From Thermoplasmatota archaeon (GTDB taxonomy: Archaea; Thermoplasmatota; Thermoplasmata; Thermoplasmatales; Thermoplasmataceae): a DNA stretch of 64,000 nt. A program made the translations under genes and the position numbers. Positions 35,090 through 43,703 of this stretch are shown here, in pieces (the first letter of the stretch is position 1; each line of letters begins with the position of its first letter). Location: NCBI GenBank assembly GCA_023379355.1, contig JAMCUD010000042.1:87805-151804 (forward strand). The letters run 5' to 3'. The notes beneath the pieces are model-generated. The model was not told the DNA's origin and ran no database searches. It saw nothing but the letters and a program-made list of their open reading frames with translations.

Positions 35090-35878
35090 ATGGTTAAAAG
35101 CAGCTTGGAGGGAAGAACCGCTATTATATGTGGCGCCAGCTCAGGTATTGGTTACTCATCCGCCATGAGACTGGCAAGAGACGGCTTTAATATTATAATT
35201 GTTTCAAGGTCCTTAGAGAAACTTGAAAAAGCGTCAAAACAAATAGAGATTTCCACAGGGAAGGAAGTCAGTTTTTTTGTAGCGGACCTTGGTACACCAT
35301 CAGATATTGATGCCCTGATCAGGTTTGTTAAAGACAGATTCGGTTCCATAAGCGTTCTTGTCAATAACACTGGAGGTCCTCCTCCCGGAGATTTTCTATC
35401 GTTCGACGACAGCCAGTGGGAGAAATGGTTTAACCTAATCTTCATGAGCGTTGTAAGGCTTGTCAGGGGTACACTGCCACTATTCAAGGACGGGGGCTCA
35501 ATTATCAACATATTATCCAGATCAGCCAAAGAGGCTATCCCGTCCCTTGTTCTGTCCAATACTTTCAGGCCTGCTCTTGCAGGACTCACCAAGACACTTT
35601 CCAGAGAGCTTGCAGCACGAAACATCAGAATCAATAACATACTTCCAGGGATTGTAAACACTGAAAGGCAAAAAACACTCAACGAAAAGAAGGCATTTGA
35701 AACACATCAGAGAATTGAGGAAATCATTTCAAAGTCTTCTCAGGATATACCTCTGGGTAGAATAGCAGACCCTGATGAGGTGGCATCTGCTGTATCATTC
35801 CTGGCTTCAGGTGAGTCCTCATATATTACTGGTGCGAGCATTCCTGTTGATGGTGGCGCCCTGAAATCCAATATTTAA
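35090..35878 (+). CDS. short-chain dehydrogenase/reductase with atypical active site
   Basis: A ~262-residue SDR with the nucleotide motif C-G-A-S-S-G-I-G and the N-N-T-G-G segment. In classical SDRs the catalytic Tyr-x3-Lys pair lies in the next helix. Here the equivalent region reads L-V-L-S-N-T-F-R-P-A-L, so Tyr is Ser and Lys is Arg. This matches a less-known SDR subgroup, and its chemistry is uncertain. I start at the ATG at 35090 because the Rossmann fold begins right after it. The longer frame upstream overlaps the membrane protein gene. Substrate is unknown. Confidence 0.82.
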   Translation: MVKSSLEGRTAIICGASSGIGYSSAMRLARDGFNIIIVSRSLEKLEKASKQIEISTGKEVSFFVADLGTPSDIDALIRFVKDRFGSISVLVNNTGGPPPGDFLSFDDSQWEKWFNLIFMSVVRLVRGTLPLFKDGGSIINILSRSAKEAIPSLVLSNTFRPALAGLTKTLSRELAARNIRINNILPGIVNTERQKTLNEKKAFETHQRIEEIISKSSQDIPLGRIADPDEVASAVSFLASGESSYITGASIPVDGGALKSNI

Positions 35879-35974
35879 ATACATTAAATAAAAAACGATC
35901 GGCGATAAGTATCATCAACACCATGCGAATTATATCTAGCTGGATTGATGTACTTAGGACAGTGGTAATTATTG

Positions 35975-35983
35975 TTATATAAG
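35975..35983 (+). promoter_or_regulatory. TATA-like promoter element for EF-2
   Basis: The strong element ttatataag is centred ~40 nt before the ATG at 36019, leaving a short leader of ~10-15 nt. Confidence 0.65.
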
Positions 35984-36018
35984 TCTCTTCTATATCCGAT
36001 AAACAAAGTTGGTGTTCT

Positions 36019-38223
36019 ATGGGTCGAAAAGAGGACAATATCGCCAAGGCAATGAAATTAATCGAATTACCTGAGAGAATCAGGAACATGGGTATTGCAG
36101 CCCATATTGATCATGGAAAAACTACCCTGAGTGATAACCTGATAGCAGGTGCAGGCATGATGAGTGAAGACCTTGCAGGAAAACAGCTTATGCTGGATTT
36201 TGATGAACAGGAGCAGGCAAGGGGAATAACTATCAATGCAGCAACCGCTTCAATGGTTCATGAGTCTGATGGAAAGGAATTCCTGATTAACCTGATCGAT
36301 ACGCCCGGGCATGTGGACTTCGGTGGGGACGTTACCAGGGCCATGAGGGCAGTCGATGGGTGCATTATCGTTGTAGACTCCGTGGAAGGAGTCATGCCAC
36401 AGACAGAGACCGTAATCAGACAGGCACTGAGAGAGAAGGTTAAACCGGTTCTTTTCATAAACAAAGTTGACAGGCTAATCAATGAATTGAAGCTTAATGG
36501 GGACGAAATGCAGAAGAGATTCCTGAAGATCATAACCGATGTGAACAGGCTTCTTGGAAAATATGCTCCTGAAGAATTCAGACAGTTATGGCAGGTTAAC
36601 GTACAGGATGGAAGAGTAGCATTCGGATCCGCATACAATAACTGGGCAATATCTGTGCCTGCAATGAAGACATACGGGATTACATTCAAGGACATAGCAG
36701 AGATGGTACGTGACGGAAAGCAGAAGGAACTGGCCAAGAAAGCCCAGCTTCATAAGATCATCCTTAACATGGTTATCCGACACCTTCCAAATCCCAAGGA
36801 GGCTCAAAAATACAGGGTTCCGCAGATCTGGAAGGGTGACTTGGAATCCACCATTGGGAAAGCAATGGAGGAATGCAGCATTAAGGGTCCAGTTAGCATG
36901 ATGATAACCAAGATCATCATCGATCCACATGCTGGGGAAATCGCAGTGGGTAGAGTATTCAGCGGTACCCTGAAAAAGGGAAGTGAACTCTATATAGTTG
37001 GGCAGGGAAATACAAAGTTCAAAGTGCAGTTGCTAGCCATGATGGTTGGGCCTGACCGTATATCCGTTGACCAGATGGACGCTGGGAACATAGCCGCGCT
37101 TGTAGGTCTGAAAGCTGCGATAGCGGGATCAACAGTTTCTTCAATCCCGGATATGGAACCATTTGAACCTATGATGCATTACACCGATCCTGTGGTGACT
37201 CTGGCAATAGAAGCAAAGCATACAGCAGACCTGCCAAAGCTGATTGATGTTCTCAGAAGCGTTTCGAAGGCTGACCCCTCAATTCAGGTGGAGATAAACC
37301 AGGAGACAGGGGAACATCTGATCTCAGGTATGGGCGAACTTCACCTGGAGGTCACTCTTTACAGAGTGAAAAATGATTATAAGGTGGAAGTACAAACATC
37401 AGAACCGCTTGTTGTTTACAGAGAGACTATTGATCACAAAGGAGGCCCTTTTGAAGGAAAGTCCCCTAACAAGCACAACAGATTCTATTTTGAGGTTGAA
37501 CCTCTCCCTCAGGAAATTATCGATCTCATAAAGGAAAATACGATTCCCCAGGGTACAAAATTCAAGGACAAGAAAGCCATGATAGAGCTTCTCGAAAAGA
37601 ATGGGCTAACAAGGGAAGAGGCTAGAGGCATCACAGTTGTGGATGGCAATAATGTGATGGTTGATGTCACGAAAGGTATTCAGTATCTTGATGAAACAAT
37701 GGAGTTACTCATTGAGTCCTTCACTGAGGTCATGGGAAGGGGCCCACTTGCGAATGAGAGAGTCTTTGGTCTTAAGGCAAGACTTGTTGATGCCAAGCTT
37801 CATGAGGACAGTATTCACAGGGGACCTGCTCAGGTAATACCCGCAGGCAGAAATTCCATATATGGTGCAATGACCCAGGCTAGGAGAGTTTTGATGGAAC
37901 CCATGCAGAAAGTCTTCATCAACGTTCCACAGGAAATCATGGGTTCTGTGACAAACGAAATCCAGCAGAGAAGGGGAGTCGTGGAGGAAATGAATCAGGA
38001 AGGAGATGAACTGGTCATAGTGGCCAAGGTTCCAGTATCCGGGATGTTTGGATTTGCCTCTGCAATACGCAGTGCAACTGGTGGAAAGGTTCTATGGAGC
38101 TCCGAGAACTATGGGTATCAGAGAGTACCCTCGGAACTGCAGAAAGAAATAGTCGCAAAGATCAGGGAGAGGAAGGGCCTTAAGCCAGAGCCATACGACG
38201 AGGCATATTACGCCTCCCTCTGA
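36019..38223 (+). CDS. fusA: translation elongation factor EF-2
   Basis: A 734-residue translocase GTPase. G motifs are present: A-A-H-I-D-H-G-K-T-T near residue 28, D-T-P-G-H-V-D-F near 94 and N-K-V-D near 148. The diphthamide loop L-H-E-D-S-I-H-R-G-P-A-Q-V-I-P-A-G-R in domain IV carries the modifiable His before R-G-P. EF-2 moves tRNA and mRNA after peptide transfer. Length and domains are normal for archaea. The threonine synthase gene begins 8 nt later and is probably co-transcribed. Confidence 0.98.
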   Translation: MGRKEDNIAKAMKLIELPERIRNMGIAAHIDHGKTTLSDNLIAGAGMMSEDLAGKQLMLDFDEQEQARGITINAATASMVHESDGKEFLINLIDTPGHVDFGGDVTRAMRAVDGCIIVVDSVEGVMPQTETVIRQALREKVKPVLFINKVDRLINELKLNGDEMQKRFLKIITDVNRLLGKYAPEEFRQLWQVNVQDGRVAFGSAYNNWAISVPAMKTYGITFKDIAEMVRDGKQKELAKKAQLHKIILNMVIRHLPNPKEAQKYRVPQIWKGDLESTIGKAMEECSIKGPVSMMITKIIIDPHAGEIAVGRVFSGTLKKGSELYIVGQGNTKFKVQLLAMMVGPDRISVDQMDAGNIAALVGLKAAIAGSTVSSIPDMEPFEPMMHYTDPVVTLAIEAKHTADLPKLIDVLRSVSKADPSIQVEINQETGEHLISGMGELHLEVTLYRVKNDYKVEVQTSEPLVVYRETIDHKGGPFEGKSPNKHNRFYFEVEPLPQEIIDLIKENTIPQGTKFKDKKAMIELLEKNGLTREEARGITVVDGNNVMVDVTKGIQYLDETMELLIESFTEVMGRGPLANERVFGLKARLVDAKLHEDSIHRGPAQVIPAGRNSIYGAMTQARRVLMEPMQKVFINVPQEIMGSVTNEIQQRRGVVEEMNQEGDELVIVAKVPVSGMFGFASAIRSATGGKVLWSSENYGYQRVPSELQKEIVAKIRERKGLKPEPYDEAYYASL

Positions 38224-38231
38224 TTCTTTAT

Positions 38232-39257
38232 ATGAAATTTATCTGCTACTACTGCAATAGGGAGAAATCGGGCCTCGATATTCTATGCCCATGCGGAGGA
38301 TTCTTCAGGCCGGAGTACGATTTCAAATTCCGTTCCAGACTATCTTCAAATTTTCCATATGTAAAGAAATGGGTAACACTTGGAGAGGTAGTTACACCTG
38401 TCCTCAGGTATGGAAAATACAAGATGAAGCTGGAATACTTTTCCCCTACATACTCATACAAGGATAGGGGTACTAAAACTCTTATCTCATACCTGTCATC
38501 AATGCTCCCTTCCGGTTCAAGGGTGAACGAGGATTCGTCAGGTAATGCCGGGGCGTCAATTTCGGCATATGCATCCGCAGCTGGACTTAAACCGAATATT
38601 TATGTCCCCGAAGATGCAAAGGAATCTAAAATATCTCAGATAAGGGCATATGGAGCTACCCTACATGTAGTTAAGGGCAACAGGGAAAAAGTCATGGAGG
38701 AATGTGTCAGGGCACCAGGTACCCTTGCAAGTCATGTCTTCAGGCCGGAATTCAGGGACGGCATCCGAATGATACCCTATGAGTTCATGAAGCAGAATGA
38801 CTGGAAAATTCCATCTGCAGTTGTGGTTCCTGTCTCCGCTGGCACGCTTTTACTTGGTGTTGTGTACGGGTTCGAGCATCTTCGTGACTCCGGCCAGATC
38901 GACAGGGTTCCGGAAATAGTGGCAGCTCAGACAGAATATGTTTCGCCCCTTTATCACAGGCTTCTGGGTAAGGAGTACAACCCCCCTGTAAAATACACTT
39001 CAGTTGCTGATGCACTGGTGTCTCAGGCACCGCCATTAATCGAGGAGATGGCTGATAAAGTCAGGAAATATGGAAGATCCGTAGAGGTGAACGAAGGCGA
39101 AATAATTGAAAACCACGACATTCTCGCATCCTCCGGGATTCTGGTCGAATACAGTTCGGCAGTGGCAATGGCTGCAGCGAGGAAAATAAAAAGTGAAGAT
39201 CCGCTTGTGATACTGACCGGAAACGGGTTGAAAACTCTAGCCACCAAACCGGTATAA
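38232..39257 (+). CDS. thrC: threonine synthase (PLP, with N-terminal zinc ribbon)
   Basis: A 341-residue fold-type II PLP enzyme. The Schiff-base lysine is Lys77 in Y-S-Y-K-D-R-G-T, and the phosphate-binding loop is near D-S-S-G-N-A-G-A-S. The N-terminal C-x2-C ... C-x-C (Cys5, Cys8, Cys19, Cys21) fits the zinc ribbon of archaeal threonine synthases. It converts O-phosphohomoserine to threonine. Other fold-type II lyases such as diaminopropionate ammonia-lyase have related sequence, so the substrate is probable, not certain. The start is 8 nt after the EF-2 stop. Confidence 0.85.
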   Translation: MKFICYYCNREKSGLDILCPCGGFFRPEYDFKFRSRLSSNFPYVKKWVTLGEVVTPVLRYGKYKMKLEYFSPTYSYKDRGTKTLISYLSSMLPSGSRVNEDSSGNAGASISAYASAAGLKPNIYVPEDAKESKISQIRAYGATLHVVKGNREKVMEECVRAPGTLASHVFRPEFRDGIRMIPYEFMKQNDWKIPSAVVVPVSAGTLLLGVVYGFEHLRDSGQIDRVPEIVAAQTEYVSPLYHRLLGKEYNPPVKYTSVADALVSQAPPLIEEMADKVRKYGRSVEVNEGEIIENHDILASSGILVEYSSAVAMAAARKIKSEDPLVILTGNGLKTLATKPV

Positions 39258-39313
39258 CCTTTCTACATTTTGAGGGATTGGAAGGCTTGCAATTCCCAGG
39301 GAGAGGAAAAATA

Positions 39314-39793
39314 TTATCCAGGAATACTGGCCAGATCTGTGTCAGGTTTTCTTTCCATATCTATGTCCTTCCCATTTATGGTTAAACTGTACCTGACGTC
39401 TGCCCCTCCTCTGATGGCTAGTATCGATACACTGCAATATTTCGTAAGTGACAGGTTTATGGCCTTCCTGACTTTCTCCGGATCCAAATTCCCCTCCAGA
39501 AAGAAGTGAATATTGACGAATCTAACAACCTTTGGATGTTCCTCCTCCCTCTGTGCTGTTGTACTTACCCTGAAGGATGTATAGTTCTGCCTCATTTTTG
39601 AAAGAATTGAAATAACATCTCCGCTGGTACAGCCAGACATTCCGAAGAGGAGGAACTGAGTGGGAGAATATCTATCCTTTCTATCTGAGATAGGTTCCTT
39701 CACAACAACCTGCTCAACACCGATGTCCTTAGAAACAAGGCCGTTTCCAGGCTTTAACTCAAAGGATACTTCCAGTGACGACAACCCATTCAC
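39314..39793 (-). CDS. OsmC family protein
   Basis: A 159-residue OsmC/Ohr-fold protein. Two conserved cysteines are present: Cys55 in G-M-S-G-C-T-S-G-D and Cys120 in T-K-Y-C-S-V. They normally form a thiol peroxidase pair that reduces organic hydroperoxides or binds sulfur. It is the last gene of a minus-strand operon with the DUF1641 protein and the SQR-like flavoprotein. OsmC proteins often sit beside sulfur-trafficking genes, so a role in sulfur or thiol handling is plausible. Its ATG abuts the upstream DUF1641 stop. Confidence 0.85.
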   Translation of the reverse strand: MNGLSSLEVSFELKPGNGLVSKDIGVEQVVVKEPISDRKDRYSPTQFLLFGMSGCTSGDVISILSKMRQNYTSFRVSTTAQREEEHPKVVRFVNIHFFLEGNLDPEKVRKAINLSLTKYCSVSILAIRGGADVRYSLTINGKDIDMERKPDTDLASIPG

Positions 39794-40252
39794 CTACTCT
39801 TCTGGGACTTTCTTCAAAGCGTATCCTATGGCTTTCAGGGCATTAAGAACGGCGGTTAGACCTGCAGATGTATCAGGATCCTTTAGCATGGCATAGAGCC
39901 TCAGGAATGAGGTAGCTTCCGGGTTCTTGGCTCCATACACCATACCTTCCCATATAGATTCTGAGTTATAAAGTATTGAATTGATGGCGTTAGACGAGGT
40001 TTCGCTGGAAACTGAATGAACAAGTGCGGATACCAGGTTTATGGCCTTCTGGGCTCCATGTAGAAAATCCTTCGATCCCATCAGATGGGAGAGGTGTTCT
40101 AGACTTTCCAGTATACCGGTTTCCTTCAGATTGGAAAGAACCTTAAGCGCTGCTTCAAGTTGACCTGTGTTCTCCATCATATCCTTGAGGAATACCTCAA
40201 TGTTGTCCTGGGAAGTTTCCCTGAACTCTTTCAAATTATCATCTGCTGTCAT
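39794..40252 (-). CDS. DUF1641 protein
   Basis: A 152-residue helical protein of the DUF1641 family, with a long middle stretch and the C-terminal P-D-T-S-A-G-L-T-A-V-L segment. DUF1641 genes recur beside SQR-like flavoproteins and sulfur-oxidation genes in archaea and bacteria, but no activity is known. Here it sits between the SQR-like flavoprotein and OsmC, with 1-nt gaps, so all three are one operon. It may be a structural or membrane-recruiting partner. No cysteine is present. Confidence 0.8.
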   Translation of the reverse strand: MTADDNLKEFRETSQDNIEVFLKDMMENTGQLEAALKVLSNLKETGILESLEHLSHLMGSKDFLHGAQKAINLVSALVHSVSSETSSNAINSILYNSESIWEGMVYGAKNPEATSFLRLYAMLKDPDTSAGLTAVLNALKAIGYALKKVPEE

Positions 40253-40253
40253 T

Positions 40254-41393
40254 TTACATCATCCCCCTCAATATCGAAGTGAAATAAGTGTCAGAGGAGA
40301 ACATCCTGATAAGATAATTTCCATGTGATTCTTTTCCAAGGGTTATGCTTCCGTCTGCACTACCGTCGAATGGAGCTGCCATACCATCTGTTGTGATCTG
40401 AATCCCGTGTGTGGAATCTGAATAATTCTTTTCTGACAGACCTCCAACGCAATCCGCAATTATTCTGGATGTTACAAAAAGGGCCTGTCTATGGGCAGAT
40501 GCCGCTGACCTGAACATTGTAACTCTCTGGGAGTCTCCGATAGCATATATGTTATCGTTCCCCCCTACAGAAAGGGTGTGGGGATCTGCTTTGATAAAAC
40601 CCAGATCATCCATAAGTGTGGATTCGCTCAATAATCCTCTTCCAGTCAATGGGGGTGTCGCAACCAGCAATCCATACTTCAATTTCTGCCCATCAGAAAG
40701 TACAACTTCCTTATTCTTGCTGTCAACAGTATTTATTTCGGCATTTCTGTGGACTGTAATGCCGGCATTTTCAAGAATGGGTGCAAGTATTGAGGCGAAT
40801 TTACTGAAGGACTTCTCATCATTTGGGGTAAGGAAAGTAATTGAGGCACGTTCCTTCATGTTATTATTCCTCAGGTGTGCATCCATCAGGAGGGAAAACT
40901 CAGCAAGAGAAGGGAAATAGGTGTCACTTTTGCTGGAAGACCCAATAAGAATGGGACCGGACTGAAAAGCCTCCAGATATTCCTTGAGTTCAAGAGAATG
41001 CTGCAGATCAAAGAAATGTCTTGCCTCCCCCTCATATCCTGGAATTCTTTCTGGAGCAAGCCTGTTTCCAGTTGCTATGATTATATAATCCGCAACTATC
41101 GACTTTCCGCTCTTTAGAAAAACAATTCTGTCGTGGGTGTTTATTCTTACTACTTCGTCATTTACGTATTGTACTCCATAATTGAGAAGGTAACCCGTGG
41201 GCTTGATGCTTTTTCTGTGGTTTCTGTATCCAAAGGGAATAAGCACTCCGTCAGCCTTATAAAAGTGCCTGTAGGAATTCCCGACTACAGTTACGGTCAA
41301 TTCTTTCTGGCTCGTGGAAAATCTTAGCTTGTTGGCCGCGACTATGCCTGCAGTTCCGTCACCAACTATAACAACTTTCTTAGGTACTACCAT
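40254..41393 (-). CDS. SQR-like NAD(P)/FAD-dependent oxidoreductase lacking the catalytic cysteines
   Basis: A 379-residue two-dinucleotide-fold flavoprotein of the sulfide:quinone reductase group. The FAD-binding motif is V-I-V-G-D-G-T-A-G near residue 8, and a second nucleotide fold lies around G-P-I-L-I-G-S-S. The G-D-S motif near residue 288 binds FAD. Classic SQRs have redox cysteines that pass sulfur. Here the only cysteine is in A-D-C-V-G-G near the C-terminus, so a redox pair is absent, and it probably does not oxidise sulfide by the usual route. It leads an operon with DUF1641 and OsmC. A TATA-like run (41407-41416) lies ~20 nt upstream. Confidence 0.82.
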   Translation of the reverse strand: MVVPKKVVIVGDGTAGIVAANKLRFSTSQKELTVTVVGNSYRHFYKADGVLIPFGYRNHRKSIKPTGYLLNYGVQYVNDEVVRINTHDRIVFLKSGKSIVADYIIIATGNRLAPERIPGYEGEARHFFDLQHSLELKEYLEAFQSGPILIGSSSKSDTYFPSLAEFSLLMDAHLRNNNMKERASITFLTPNDEKSFSKFASILAPILENAGITVHRNAEINTVDSKNKEVVLSDGQKLKYGLLVATPPLTGRGLLSESTLMDDLGFIKADPHTLSVGGNDNIYAIGDSQRVTMFRSAASAHRQALFVTSRIIADCVGGLSEKNYSDSTHGIQITTDGMAAPFDGSADGSITLGKESHGNYLIRMFSSDTYFTSILRGMM

Positions 41394-41742
41394 TTAACGT
41401 TCACTTCCTTAAAAATCAGTCTTGAAAAGGTCACATCGTTCTTTAGCTGGCATCGTGATTCAAAGCTTTCGTATAAAGAATGCAATGTGCCTTTTTTCAC
41501 GTACTTTTATCGTATCTTGTTATTAGTAGTTTTCTTATAATTCCCTGTCTGTTAGAATAATCAGAAACTGATTTTCAGCAGTGGCCTCGACATTCAGGTC
41601 TGGTTCCGTATCCTCGGATGGATTTTTTTCTGGATAAGCCTGAAATCCTGTCAGCTTTGGTGAGATACGGATGAAGGCATAATGAATCAAAGGCGATAGC
41701 ACCCATCTGAGAAATTAATATATTAGATAGAAATAAACCAGA
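41394..41742. other. 349-nt intergenic region with nested inverted repeats
   Basis: This gap separates the divergent SQR-like and rpoL genes. It carries the SQR promoter, a perfect 6-bp hairpin (41559-41573), a nested structure with an outer stem (41605-41615 pairing with 41662-41671, one bulge) and an inner hairpin (41636-41643 with 41651-41657), and the rpoL promoter. No ORF of note was seen. A promoter-like ttataatt run near 41536 could start an RNA across the nested stems. Confidence 0.45.
41714..41725 (+). promoter_or_regulatory. TATA-like promoter element for rpoL
   Basis: The palindromic run ttaatatatta is centred about 23 nt before the ATG at 41743, with no ribosome site, as for a leaderless gene. 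Confidence 0.65.
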
Positions 41743-42039
41743 ATGGAAAGTTCATTCAAGGTTCTTGAAAAGGAGAAAGACAGCATAACACTGGAAATGA
41801 TGAATTATGACAACACACTTCTGAGACCCCTTATGGACGAAATCCTAAAAGATGAGCAGGTAAAGGAGGCCAGATACTTTATCAAGCATCCGATTATTGA
41901 TAATCCAAAAATATTCATAAAGGTGAAGAGCGGGAAACCTCAGGCCGCGCTTAAAAGGTCTGTAAAAAGATTGAGCAAAGTCTATGAGACTGTTCAAACA
42001 GACCTTCAAAAAGAGCTGAAGAAGTCCAATATAGAGTAG
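41743..42039 (+). CDS. rpoL: DNA-directed RNA polymerase subunit L (Rpo11)
   Basis: A 98-residue Rpb11-like subunit that pairs with subunit D to nucleate the enzyme. The N-terminal F-K-V-L-E-K-E-K-D-S-I-T-L-E and the D-N-T-L-L-R-P-L-M motif are typical of archaeal RpoL. The C-terminal half contains the long dimerisation helix. It has a clear leaderless promoter. The methyltransferase gene follows within 20 nt and is likely co-transcribed. Confidence 0.94.
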   Translation: MESSFKVLEKEKDSITLEMMNYDNTLLRPLMDEILKDEQVKEARYFIKHPIIDNPKIFIKVKSGKPQAALKRSVKRLSKVYETVQTDLQKELKKSNIE

Positions 42040-42058
42040 ATGAAAGGGAAAATGCAGT

Positions 42059-43018
42059 TTGTTCTTTTCAGAATTTTATAAGGACTTCCCTGAAGCATCT
42101 TTTTTTGAAACGAACTGCCTCTCGTCTGTATACCGTTCTTTCAGAATTTCGGAAATGACAATGGACTTCGTCATAACTGACGGGCCATCAGACCCGTTGA
42201 AGGACTCCAGTTCCATTAGAAGGATATCCGAGATACTGTGGGCAGGAGAGGATGTTTATAAGGCCACGAATCTTGTTATGCCAAGTGGAAAATTCTATGT
42301 CAGGCTTCTTGACTACAAGGGATGCCATGGCAGTTCCAATGAGCCAGAGCTCGGTGATATACTGGGAGGTAAGGGGAAAGTCAGTTTCAGTAACCCGGAT
42401 TTTGTAATAAGGGCATACCATTCTGACAGGTGGTATATTACAAGGGAAATCTGGAATAATTCCATAACCTCTGATTTTGGGCGTCGGGCACAGATGAGAC
42501 CATTCTTCTCACCTATCTCTCTGTCTCCACGAACTGCGAGACTTATGATAAATCTCTCCGCCACAATGAAGGGGGAAACCATACTCGATCCATTCTGTGG
42601 AACAGGCGGAATTCTGATCGAAGGAGGAATACTGGGAAGAAGAGTGATCGGAAATGATTTCGCATTATCGATGGCGTCTGGCACAAAACTTAACCTGAAA
42701 TATTTCGGAATAAAGGATACAAATGTTTTCAACCATGACGTTCTGGACCTGGACCCGGGTGAAGCGGTGCAGGCTATAGTAACAGATCTTCCATACGGCA
42801 GAAACTCCAGAATCTCATCCAGAGAGCTTCGTGACTTCTACTCACTGGCAATGAAGAAGATGTCAGATATCCTGGCTGCCGGAAGAAGGATGGTCGTGAT
42901 GATAAATTCTCCGGAAATGCTTTCAATACCTGAACAGCTGACTACTGTCTGTTCAATGAGTTTCAGGGTCCACAGCTCACTAACCAGGCATATACTGGTT
43001 TTCCAGAAGACGCTTTAG
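42059..43018 (+). CDS. trmG10: tRNA (guanine-10-N2)-methyltransferase family protein
   Basis: A 319-residue Rossmann methyltransferase of the TrmG10 (archaeal Trm11) type. The SAM motif is D-P-F-C-G-T-G-G-I near residue 180, and the catalytic motif is D-L-P-Y-G near 244. The N-terminal ~130 residues should be a THUMP-like tRNA-binding part but are short and poorly conserved. The only in-frame start is TTG 42059. A nearby ATG (42040) opens a different short frame, so the N-terminus is uncertain or slightly frameshifted. It probably methylates G10 of tRNA. Confidence 0.8.
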   Translation: MFFSEFYKDFPEASFFETNCLSSVYRSFRISEMTMDFVITDGPSDPLKDSSSIRRISEILWAGEDVYKATNLVMPSGKFYVRLLDYKGCHGSSNEPELGDILGGKGKVSFSNPDFVIRAYHSDRWYITREIWNNSITSDFGRRAQMRPFFSPISLSPRTARLMINLSATMKGETILDPFCGTGGILIEGGILGRRVIGNDFALSMASGTKLNLKYFGIKDTNVFNHDVLDLDPGEAVQAIVTDLPYGRNSRISSRELRDFYSLAMKKMSDILAAGRRMVVMINSPEMLSIPEQLTTVCSMSFRVHSSLTRHILVFQKTL

Positions 43019-43125
43019 CTTCAAATTAAAGTTAGGGCTGGAGCACGGTACTCCAATGAATACTCCGGAAGACATAGTGGCAGAAATCTCGAGAATTGAT
43101 ACTCTTTTGCCAGAGAAAACCTATG

Positions 43126-43135
43126 TATTTATATA
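43126..43135 (+). promoter_or_regulatory. TATA-like promoter of the grpE-dnaK-dnaJ operon
   Basis: The element tatttatata is centred about 27 nt before the ATG at 43158. No heat-shock operator was recognised beside it. Confidence 0.65.
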
Positions 43136-43157
43136 GAAGAACAAATTTACTTAGGAA

Positions 43158-43700
43158 ATGTACTCTGCAAACCAAAACAGAGGAAGGTATATCTCACCGC
43201 TCCGTTATGAACTGGATCTTTCTAGGAGATTAAGGGGTATTGACGCTGGTGTGAATCCTGAAGAGGAGAGCCAGATGATAGATGACCTTAACACAAGGAT
43301 TAAGGAATACGAGTCACTTTATATGAGGCAGAGGGCGGAAATGGAAAACTACGCCAGGGCTAAGGAAAAGGAGATATCCCGGATAGTTCTTAATGCGTCC
43401 CACGATGTGATCAGGAACATGCTTCCAGTAATGGACTCCATAGATTCGGCAATAAAATCCGCATCAAATGGAGATGATTTTACTGCGATCAGAAAAACTC
43501 TGATGAAAGTTCTGGAGAAATATGGCTTGAAAGAGATTCAAACCACGAACCAGAAATTTGATCCATTTTTACATGAGGCGGTGGCAGTAGTAAACGATAA
43601 AGAGGATGGTATCATTAAGGAAGAGTATCAGAAGGGATACAAGCTTAATGATGAAGTGTTGAGGACATCTAAGGTGGTTGTAGGGAAAAAAGGTGAATGA
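43158..43700 (+). CDS. grpE: nucleotide exchange factor GrpE
   Basis: A 180-residue GrpE with a long N-terminal coiled-coil helix (about 40-80, M-R-Q-R-A-E-M-E-N-Y-A-R-A-K) and a beta-rich head. The head motif P-F-L-H-E-A-V-A-V is the usual GrpE signature. It exchanges ADP on DnaK. The dnaK start follows the stop by 3 nt. Archaea acquired the DnaK system from bacteria, so this operon is likely an old transfer. Its leaderless promoter is archaeal. Confidence 0.94.
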   Translation: MYSANQNRGRYISPLRYELDLSRRLRGIDAGVNPEEESQMIDDLNTRIKEYESLYMRQRAEMENYARAKEKEISRIVLNASHDVIRNMLPVMDSIDSAIKSASNGDDFTAIRKTLMKVLEKYGLKEIQTTNQKFDPFLHEAVAVVNDKEDGIIKEEYQKGYKLNDEVLRTSKVVVGKKGE

Positions 43701-43703
43701 ATA

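Noticed and set aside
41640..41715. C/D box RNA in the SQR/rpoL gap
   Set aside because: Box-like words (GGATGAA, CTGA) occur, but order and spacing do not fit. The nested stems in the same gap are a better description.
42040..42078. Short ATG frame before trmG10
   Set aside because: It encodes only 12 residues and ends inside the methyltransferase. It could mark the true N-terminus through a frameshift, but there is no independent support.
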